From assembly GCA_001799195.1 (NCBI GenBank), contig MGSU01000247.1:1-37967 (forward strand): 37,967 bases of DNA, written 5' to 3'. The DNA comes from Deltaproteobacteria bacterium RIFOXYA12_FULL_61_11. GTDB lineage: Bacteria; Bdellovibrionota_F; JAHFAK01; YA12-FULL-61-11. Shown here piece by piece: positions 32,094 through 37,967 of the stretch. The notes under the pieces were generated by a model. The model searched no databases. It was not told the DNA's origin and saw only the letters and a program-made list of their open reading frames with translations. The translations under genes were made by a program, and so were the position numbers. Within the stretch, counting starts at the first letter, position 1; the number at the start of each line of letters is the position of its first letter.

Positions 32094-32984
32094 ATGGGCG
32101 ACCAGCAGTCGAATGGCAAAAACAAAGAGAGGACACTGAGAGAACTTTTCGAGAATCCCGCGTTCTATGCCTCATCCGATGCACCGGCGAGTTCAGATGA
32201 GCCGGCCACCGGAGGTGGAATTGGAGTCGCGGAGCCCGGAGCGATGGACACTTCGGACCAAGGAATTGCAGTGATTGAGGAGTTCGAGCCCTCGTCCGGT
32301 AACCCGACCGCCAGTTCGTCCCCCGGGGGCGAGCCGGAGGAAGAACCGCGTTCGTACCTGGTCTCGGATCGCCGCTTCTGGGCGAGGGAACCAGTCGGTG
32401 ACGAGCTGCCGAGCCGCCGCAGCAGCGGCCTCCCAACCATGGTCGAGAAATTGGAGGAAGAACTCCAGCAGCGCGAGAAACAGCTCCAGGACTACATCGG
32501 GCAGTACAAACGCGAAAAACAAGAACTCGAGGACTTCAAGGTTCGCCAACGCCGGGAGCTGGAACGGAAGATCGATCAGGCGAAGACATCGTTCTTCCGG
32601 GAGTTCCTCGACCTCGTCGACAACCTCGAACTCTCCCTGGCCGTGCCGGTCGATAACAATAATTACAAAGCATTCCAGCAGGGCGTTGCCATGATCCACC
32701 AGCAACTGCTCGGTCTGTTCGGCAGACATCAGCTCGAGCGGGTGGTCACGGTCGGTAAACCCTTCGATCCGTGCAATGCCGAAGCCATCGACATCGTGGG
32801 GGTGGAAGATGCCGCTCTCGAGGACCGGGTACTCGAGGAACTGCAACCCGGTTACACGCACAAGGGCATCGTGATCAGAGCGGCCCGGGTGCGCGTGGGC
32901 AAGGTGATCCCGCGGTCCACGCCCGCGGCCGGAGAAGGAAACGACAACGAGGGCGACCGAGATGTCGCCGAGGAGGAAGCATGA
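32094..32984 (+). CDS. grpE: Nucleotide exchange factor GrpE
   Basis: GrpE releases ADP from DnaK in the chaperone cycle. The 296-residue protein has a long, acidic, low-complexity N-terminal extension (about 1-120), a coiled-coil dimerisation part (VEKLEEELQQREKQLQDYIGQYKREKQELEDFKVRQRREL, about 115-155) and a C-terminal domain with FLDLVDNLELSL and the GrpE-type ending with ELQPGYTHKGIVIRAARVRVGK. The ATG at 32094 has AGAGGAAG upstream, so the longer frame is not used. It is longer than usual for GrpE. The stop overlaps the protease start as ATGA; dnaK is not in view. Confidence 0.9.
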   Translation: MGDQQSNGKNKERTLRELFENPAFYASSDAPASSDEPATGGGIGVAEPGAMDTSDQGIAVIEEFEPSSGNPTASSSPGGEPEEEPRSYLVSDRRFWAREPVGDELPSRRSSGLPTMVEKLEEELQQREKQLQDYIGQYKREKQELEDFKVRQRRELERKIDQAKTSFFREFLDLVDNLELSLAVPVDNNNYKAFQQGVAMIHQQLLGLFGRHQLERVVTVGKPFDPCNAEAIDIVGVEDAALEDRVLEELQPGYTHKGIVIRAARVRVGKVIPRSTPAAGEGNDNEGDRDVAEEEA

Positions 32985-34435
32985 AGTCGTGGGCCATCAT
33001 CGTTCTCAGCATCGCGCTTATCTGGCGGGCACCAGCGGCGGAGCTCTGGTCCGACGCCCCGCACCGAAGCGGTACAGCGGTGCCGTTGACCAGCGACACC
33101 TATGTCAACGTCTCGCGCAGGGTCCAACCCGCGGTCGTCTACATCAGCACCACCCAAGAGATCCTCGGTCACAAAGCCCAGCCGCGTTTCCAAGGGAAAC
33201 CGGGCGAGGACGACGAGCGCTTCGAGGACTTCTTCGAATATTTCGGCCCTCGCTTCTTCGAACACTTCTTCTCGATGCCCCCGGGGAGGCAGCAGGCTCC
33301 TCTGCAGGGGCTGGGCAGCGGTTTCCTGATCCACAAGGACGGTTATCTCGTGACCAACAATCACGTGGTGGAGAAGGCCAGCGAGATCACGGTGACCCTC
33401 CAGGACGGTGCAGATTTCCCGGCCAAGGTGGTCGGCGCCGACGGCCAGACCGACCTCGCCCTGCTCAAGATCGACGCCGGACGCTCGTTGCCGATCATCA
33501 ACTTCGGCGATTCCGACACGTTGCGCGTGGGGGACGTGGTCATCGCGGTGGGGAACCCCTTCGGTCTCGACCACACCATGACCCAGGGGATCGTCAGCCA
33601 GAAAGAAAGGACCATCGGGGCCGGCAAGTACGACCAGTTCATCCAGACCGACGCTTCCATCAATCCCGGCAATAGCGGCGGCCCGCTCCTGGACATCCAC
33701 GGCGACGTGGTCGGCATCAATACCGCGATCAAGGGGATCAACACCGGCATCGGTTTCGCCATTCCGATCAACTTGGCCAAGGAGATCCTGGCCCAGCTCC
33801 GCAGCACCGGCAAGGTCACGCGCGGCAAGCTCGGCGTGTATATCCAGAAGGTCACCAAAACCTTGCAACGGTCCTTCAAGCTCGACGAGGCCCGCGGTGC
33901 GCTGGTTTCGCAGGTGATACCCGGCAGCCCTGCGGCCAAGGCCGGGATCCAGAGCGGGGACGTCATCGTGCGTTTCGACGGCAAAGACGTCCCGGACAAC
34001 GTCAAGCTCCCGGCCCTTGTCGCCCACACCCCGGTGGGTAAGTCGGTCGAGGTAGTCCTGATCCGGGAAGGGAAGGAACGCAAGGTCAGAGTGGTCATCG
34101 AGAAGCTCGAGGACGAGGAGGGCGCACCTGCAGCACCTGAACCGCCGACCGTCGGGGAACTCGGGTTGGAGGTCCAGGAGCTGACCGCCACCTTGCGCAG
34201 GGAGTTCGGCCTTGGCGCCGAGGCCTCGGGCGTGATCCTCACCACCATCGATGCCGCCAGCCCGGCCTTCCTGGCAGGTTTGCGCCGAGGAGATATCATT
34301 CTCGATATCAATAGAAAAAAAATCAATGGCTTGGCTGACTACCGGAAGGCCATTGCCGGGCTCAAGAAGGGCGATAACCTGTTATTCTTGGTGCGCCGGG
34401 GGGAAGGCACCCTGTTCATAGCTTTCACCCTCTGA
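32981..34435 (+). CDS. degP: HtrA/DegP-type periplasmic serine protease with two PDZ domains
   Basis: The 484-residue protein begins with a signal peptide (MKSWAIIVLSIALIWRAPAA). The trypsin-like domain has His128 (TNNHVVE), Asp158 (TDLALLK) and Ser232 (NPGNSGGPLL). Two PDZ domains follow (about 265-365, with GSPAAKAGIQSGDVIVRFDG, and about 385-480, with ASPAFLAGLRRGDIILDIN). It degrades or refolds misfolded envelope proteins. Translation is coupled to grpE by a 4-bp overlap, so cytosolic and envelope stress proteins may be made together. Confidence 0.95.
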   Translation: MKSWAIIVLSIALIWRAPAAELWSDAPHRSGTAVPLTSDTYVNVSRRVQPAVVYISTTQEILGHKAQPRFQGKPGEDDERFEDFFEYFGPRFFEHFFSMPPGRQQAPLQGLGSGFLIHKDGYLVTNNHVVEKASEITVTLQDGADFPAKVVGADGQTDLALLKIDAGRSLPIINFGDSDTLRVGDVVIAVGNPFGLDHTMTQGIVSQKERTIGAGKYDQFIQTDASINPGNSGGPLLDIHGDVVGINTAIKGINTGIGFAIPINLAKEILAQLRSTGKVTRGKLGVYIQKVTKTLQRSFKLDEARGALVSQVIPGSPAAKAGIQSGDVIVRFDGKDVPDNVKLPALVAHTPVGKSVEVVLIREGKERKVRVVIEKLEDEEGAPAAPEPPTVGELGLEVQELTATLRREFGLGAEASGVILTTIDAASPAFLAGLRRGDIILDINRKKINGLADYRKAIAGLKKGDNLLFLVRRGEGTLFIAFTL

Positions 34436-34465
34436 GCAGCAACTTCTGTTTCCAAGGAGACAGCA

Positions 34466-35275
34466 ATGACCATGGTTCCAGGATCCCCTGCTCACCGAAG
34501 CCGCGCGAGCCTGCTCGCGGTGATCCTGGTCTGCTCTTGGGCGAAGGCCTCGGGAGCTGCCCCGAGCCTGCGCGTCGATACGCCTCGACCCAACCCCGTC
34601 GAAGGGCGAGCCTTCACCCTCGAACTTACGGTGGACGGCTTGGGGTTCGACGAGGTCGTGCGCCCCCCGAAACCGGCCTTGCCAGAGGGGTTGACCCTGC
34701 TCGGGGTTTCCGCCGCAGCCTTGGGCGGCCAAGCGGGGGTCCGCTACACCTTGCGCTTCGAGGCGGTCCGGGCCGGGCAGTACCGGCTCGACGATCTGGC
34801 AGTGACCGTGGTGCGGCCCTCGGGCGAAGAACGTCTCGTCGCCCAAGCCCTCACCCTGGAGGTGCAGCCCTTCACCATCCTCGGCCTTCCCCCGGCTTGG
34901 CTCGCGGGGGTCGGCGCGGGTGGAATGCTCGTCCTCGCTCTCGGCCTGGGGTTGTTCCATCGGGGTAGGCGAAAGCGTGCTGAAACCTCCCGGGAGGCCC
35001 GAGCAGCGACCGACCGCTCGGCAGAGACCGCGACGTTGCTCGATGGACTCTCGCTCGCGCGCTCCGGCGGCGACTACCTTGCCTTCTACCGGAGCCTGAC
35101 CCGCTTGCTGGAATTGCACCCCGTGCTGCAGCAGGAGTTGGATCGCCGACATCTCGAGGATACCATCGAAGCCGTGGGGTACGGAGGCCATCTGCCCCCG
35201 CCCGAAGAACCCGCCGACCTGCAGCGCAGGGTGGAAGTGCTGCTACGGCGGGGAGAAAACGCGAATACCTTGTAA
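34466..35275 (+). CDS. BatD-like membrane protein
   Basis: The 269-residue protein has a signal peptide, then an Ig-like beta domain (PNPVEGRAFTLELTVDG, about 35-135) and one membrane helix (WLAGVGAGGMLVLALGLGLF, about 145-165). The cytoplasmic tail is helical with FYRSLTRLLELHP. This is the layout of BatD-type proteins, but shorter than most. It precedes moxR and a DUF58 gene, the usual partners, which supports the call. It begins 30 bp after the protease. Confidence 0.7.
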   Translation: MTMVPGSPAHRSRASLLAVILVCSWAKASGAAPSLRVDTPRPNPVEGRAFTLELTVDGLGFDEVVRPPKPALPEGLTLLGVSAAALGGQAGVRYTLRFEAVRAGQYRLDDLAVTVVRPSGEERLVAQALTLEVQPFTILGLPPAWLAGVGAGGMLVLALGLGLFHRGRRKRAETSREARAATDRSAETATLLDGLSLARSGGDYLAFYRSLTRLLELHPVLQQELDRRHLEDTIEAVGYGGHLPPPEEPADLQRRVEVLLRRGENANTL

Positions 35276-35300
35276 CCCCTTGCGACAGGAGCCGAAGGAG

Positions 35301-36287
35301 ATGGACAGCAACATCGCCAGGACGACGGAACAGGTCAAAGAACAGAGCGCCAGGTTGGAGGCGGTGTTCAGCGCCGTGGAAACGGTGATCGTCGGGCAGC
35401 GGGGCATGCTCGACCGGTTGATGATCGGGCTCTTGGCCGACGGGCACGTCCTGATCGAGGGCGTACCGGGTTTGGCGAAGACCACCGCGGTCAAGACCCT
35501 GGCGGCCTGCCTGGACACCTCCTTCGCACGCATCCAGTTCACCCCCGACCTCCTCCCCGCGGACCTCATCGGCACCCAGGTCTTCCAGCCCAAGACCGGC
35601 GAGTTCACGGTGCGCAAGGGACCGATCTTCAACAACATCGTCCTCGCCGACGAGATCAACCGCGCTCCGGCCAAGGTCCAGTCCGCCCTCCTGGAGGCGA
35701 TGCAGGAACGCCAGGTCACCATCGGCAACGAGACCTCGAAGCTGGGAGAGCCCTTCCTGGTCCTGGCGACCCAGAACCCGATCGAACAGGAAGGCACCTA
35801 CCCCTTGCCCGAGGCGCAGGTCGATCGTTTCATGCTCAAGCTGAGAGTGACCTACCCTACGAAGCGCGAGGAGAAGGAGATCTTGCAACGCTTCGGCGGA
35901 GCACCTCTTGCCGTACCGACCCCGGTGCTCAACCCCGCGCAGATCTTGGAATTGCGAGCCCTGGTGCGAGAAATCTACCTCGACGAGAAGATCCAGGACT
36001 ACATCCTCGACCTGGTCTTCGCCACCCGGGAACCTCGCAACTACAAGTTGGACCTGGACCGTTTCATCACCTACGGAGCCTCCCCGAGGGCGTCGATCTA
36101 TCTCTCGCTCGCCGCCAAGGCCCAGGCCTTCCTCAAGGGACGCGGGTACGTCACTCCGCAGGACGTCAAGTCGATCGCCCGCGACGTGTTGCGCCATCGC
36201 CTGGTCCTGAGCTACGAGGCCGAGGCCGAGGAGTTGACCTCCGACGACCTTATCGGCCGCATCCTCGACACCGTCGAAGTGCCCTGA
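35301..36287 (+). CDS. moxR: MoxR-family AAA+ ATPase
   Basis: The 328-residue protein has Walker A GVPGLAKT (54-61), Walker B VLADEIN (114-120), and further MoxR landmarks ATQNPIEQEGTYPLPEAQVDRFM and YGASPRASIYL. MoxR ATPases work with DUF58 and von Willebrand A proteins to mature other proteins. The ATG at 35301 is preceded by AGGAG at the right distance; an upstream TTG frame lacks a binding site. The next gene follows after 14 bp. Confidence 0.95.
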   Translation: MDSNIARTTEQVKEQSARLEAVFSAVETVIVGQRGMLDRLMIGLLADGHVLIEGVPGLAKTTAVKTLAACLDTSFARIQFTPDLLPADLIGTQVFQPKTGEFTVRKGPIFNNIVLADEINRAPAKVQSALLEAMQERQVTIGNETSKLGEPFLVLATQNPIEQEGTYPLPEAQVDRFMLKLRVTYPTKREEKEILQRFGGAPLAVPTPVLNPAQILELRALVREIYLDEKIQDYILDLVFATREPRNYKLDLDRFITYGASPRASIYLSLAAKAQAFLKGRGYVTPQDVKSIARDVLRHRLVLSYEAEAEELTSDDLIGRILDTVEVP

Positions 36288-36301
36288 AGGAGGAGGTTGC
36301 C

Positions 36302-37243
36302 GTGGTCTGGACCTGGTTCAGCGCCCGGCGCAAGCCGCAAGTCTTGCAGGATCGGCCGACGTCGTCCGCCTTGCAACCGGAGCTGTTGCGACGGATCAAG
36401 GCCATCCATCTTCGCGCCGGGCACGTCGTCGATGACCTGCTCGCCGGCGAGTACGTCTCGGCCTTCAAGGGCAGAGGTATGGAGTTCGAGGAGGTGCGCG
36501 AATACGTCGCCGGCGATGATATCCGCACCATCGACTGGAACGTCACCGCGCGGACCGGCCTCCCCCACGTCAAACAATATCGCGAAGAGCGCGAGCTGAC
36601 CATGCTGCTCATGGTCGATGTCTCCCACTCGGGGCAGTTCGGCACGGTGAAAGAAGAGAAGCTGGACGTGGCCGCTCGGCTGGCGGCGGTCTTGGCCTAC
36701 AGCGCCATCAGCAACAACGACAAGGTCGGTTTGATCGTCTTCTCCGACCAGGTCGAGCTGTACGTCCCGCCGAAGAAGGGGAAGGGCCACGTGTTCCGAG
36801 TCATCAAAGAAGTGCTCCAACACCGGCCGCGCAAGCAGCGCACCGATCTCGGGGTGGCGCTCGGCTTCCTCAACCGGGTGACCCGGCGCAAGGCCGTGGT
36901 CTTCCTGCTCTCGGATTTCCAGACCGAGGGCTACGAGACGGCGCTGCGCGTGGCGGCCAGCAAACACGACCTGATCGCGGTGCAACTCCGCGATCCGCGA
37001 GAACTGGAACTGCCCGCCCTGGGCTTGCTCGAACTGGAGGATGCGGAGACCGGCGAGGCAGTGACCGTGGACACCGGCGACCGCGAGGTGTTGCGGCGGT
37101 ATCGCGAGTTGGCAAAGAAGGACCAACTCGGCCTGACCACGTTCCTGCGTTCGGTCGGGGTGGATCACATCGACGTCCGCACCGACCGGTCCGAACTGGA
37201 TCCGGTAATCCGTTTCTTCAGGATGCGCGAACGGAGGAGGTGA
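36302..37243 (+). CDS. DUF58 protein with von Willebrand A-like fold
   Basis: The 313-residue protein shows the DUF58 signature GRGMEFEEVREYVAGDDIRTIDWNVTART across about 57-85 and a metal-binding DVSHS (106-110) at the start of a vWA-like domain. The GTG start at 36302 has AAGGAGG upstream. It is the expected partner of MoxR; together they probably act on an envelope protein. It has no membrane helix. The next gene starts one base after its stop codon. Confidence 0.92.
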   Translation: MVWTWFSARRKPQVLQDRPTSSALQPELLRRIKAIHLRAGHVVDDLLAGEYVSAFKGRGMEFEEVREYVAGDDIRTIDWNVTARTGLPHVKQYREERELTMLLMVDVSHSGQFGTVKEEKLDVAARLAAVLAYSAISNNDKVGLIVFSDQVELYVPPKKGKGHVFRVIKEVLQHRPRKQRTDLGVALGFLNRVTRRKAVVFLLSDFQTEGYETALRVAASKHDLIAVQLRDPRELELPALGLLELEDAETGEAVTVDTGDREVLRRYRELAKKDQLGLTTFLRSVGVDHIDVRTDRSELDPVIRFFRMRERRR

Positions 37244-37244
37244 G

Positions 37245-37967
37245 ATGTTCACGGACAAGGAAGGACCTCCCACGACCGGCACGGGAGCGCGTGGTCCGAT
37301 CCTGCTCGCCGTATTGGTGTTGGCCTGCAGCGCCGGGCTCGCCTCGCTGATCGTCTGGTCGGGAGCGCGGCAAGGATCCCCGGGAGGCGTTGAGGTCCCT
37401 TCCCACCTGCGGGCTGCAGCCAACAAATTGAGCGCCGCTGGACTGCACGAGGAAGCGGCCCGCCTCTACGAACGCTATCTCGACGCCTTGCCTCGAGAAG
37501 CGCCGGGCAGGTCGGGGTTGGCCTTCACCATCGGCGATCTTTATAGTCAGGCGGGAGTGCATGCCAAGGCCCTGGCCTCGTTCTATCTCGCCGAGGCCCT
37601 CGGGCCAGACGAGAATCTGCGTCAGGAACTGGGCGGCCGTATCGTCGCAAGTCTGGAGAGGCTCGGCCGGCATGCCGCGGCCGAGTACGACCTTCGCGGC
37701 AGGACTCATCGCGGAGGCCAACCCCAGGGAGCTTCTCCGATAGTAGCGACTATAGGCGAAGAACACTTCACCCTCGGCGACCTGGACCGGGCCATCGCCG
37801 ACCTGCCTCCCTGGTTCCGGCAACGCCTCGAACGTCGTGAGGACAAGGTCGCGTATCTCTCGCGTTTTGTCGCCGAGGAACTGTTCCATCGCAAAGCATT
37901 GAAGTTACAATACGACAAGGCCGAGGACGTGGCCGATAAGGTGCAGCGGTACCTGCGCCAGGTCCTG
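37245..37967 (+). CDS. SurA/PpiC-like periplasmic chaperone with TPR region, truncated by window edge
   Basis: The frame begins at 37245, with GAGGAGG upstream, and is open to the last base (241 codons). It has one N-terminal membrane helix (ILLAVLVLACSAGLASLIVW), two to three TPR-like helices (about 55-135, with ARLYERYLDALPREA and AGVHAKALASFYLAEALG) and from about 165 a SurA-N-like segment, VATIGEEHFTLGDLDRAI, then RFVAEELFHRKALKLQYD. This is how peptidyl-prolyl isomerase chaperones of the SurA/PpiC class begin; the isomerase domain would lie beyond the edge. It fits the envelope quality-control theme of the run. Confidence 0.65.
   Translation, partial: MFTDKEGPPTTGTGARGPILLAVLVLACSAGLASLIVWSGARQGSPGGVEVPSHLRAAANKLSAAGLHEEAARLYERYLDALPREAPGRSGLAFTIGDLYSQAGVHAKALASFYLAEALGPDENLRQELGGRIVASLERLGRHAAAEYDLRGRTHRGGQPQGASPIVATIGEEHFTLGDLDRAIADLPPWFRQRLERREDKVAYLSRFVAEELFHRKALKLQYDKAEDVADKVQRYLRQVL

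Overview
The window joins two very different kinds of DNA. Positions 1 to about 23,050 are an accessory island: its genes are packed end to end with ATGA overlaps and cover a phage-like regulatory block, a serine-recombinase operon and a long defence operon. Positions about 23,050 to 37,967 look like resident chromosome: a tRNA-Asn, an HU protein, GrpE, an HtrA/DegP protease, a PBP4-type carboxypeptidase and a MoxR/DUF58 cluster. The DNA is GC-rich throughout. One secreted protein ends in a Cys-containing, transmembrane, Arg-rich tail like MYXO-CTERM sorting signals. A deltaproteobacterial or Myxococcota-like host is my best guess, but this is weakly supported.

Left block (1-5980, minus strand). 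A LexA-type repressor starts the block and is followed 11 bp later by a 986-residue protein with a sigma-54-activator-type AAA+ domain behind about 640 residues I do not recognise. Downstream lies a gene-free stretch with three direct repeats exactly 21 bp apart and, 50 bp further on, a sequence with sigma-54 promoter spacing (GGCACG-N4-TTGC). This is the classic layout of enhancer sites and promoter. It would drive a 59-residue basic protein, two small conserved-looking proteins, an ECF-like sigma-70 factor and a gene that runs off the left edge. I read this as a possible cascade: LexA, then the AAA+ activator, then a sigma-54 promoter, then a dedicated sigma factor.

Mobile block (6063-9060, plus strand). 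A small protein, a DUF2924 protein, a large serine recombinase and an HTH protein form an operon divergent from lexA. Two overlapping LexA-operator-like palindromes sit in the lexA promoter between the two units, so DNA damage could control both excision and the regulatory block.

Defence operon (21,980 down to 9116, minus strand). Eleven genes follow one strong promoter with almost no spacing: a half-length HsdS, a small nuclease-like protein, a 41-codon gene, a metallo-beta-lactamase (MBL) protein, an E2-E1-JAB triple fusion, a four-TM protein, HsdM, HsdS, HsdR, a YgjP-type metallopeptidase and a second MBL protein. It joins a bacterial ubiquitin-like conjugation/deconjugation module to a complete type I restriction-modification system in one apparent transcription unit. 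The E2-E1-JAB plus MBL pairing has been predicted by comparative genomics; I do not know of any description of its fusion to a type I RM operon or of the 41-codon gene. This is the most likely novel system here.

Junction (22,171-23,123). A degenerate serine-resolvase domain without its catalytic serine and about 525 bp without genes lead to tRNA-Asn, a typical island attachment site. The other attachment end is not visible and probably lies beyond the left edge.

Resident block (23,277-37,967). On the minus strand are a short secreted RHS/YD-repeat protein, a TPR plus peptidase-MA membrane protein, HU, a secreted unknown and a PBP4-like protein. On the plus strand are a secreted protein with a MYXO-CTERM-like tail, a coiled-coil protein, and a six-gene run grpE, htrA, a BatD-like gene, moxR, DUF58 and a truncated SurA/PpiC-like gene at the right edge. 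This last run fits envelope protein quality control.
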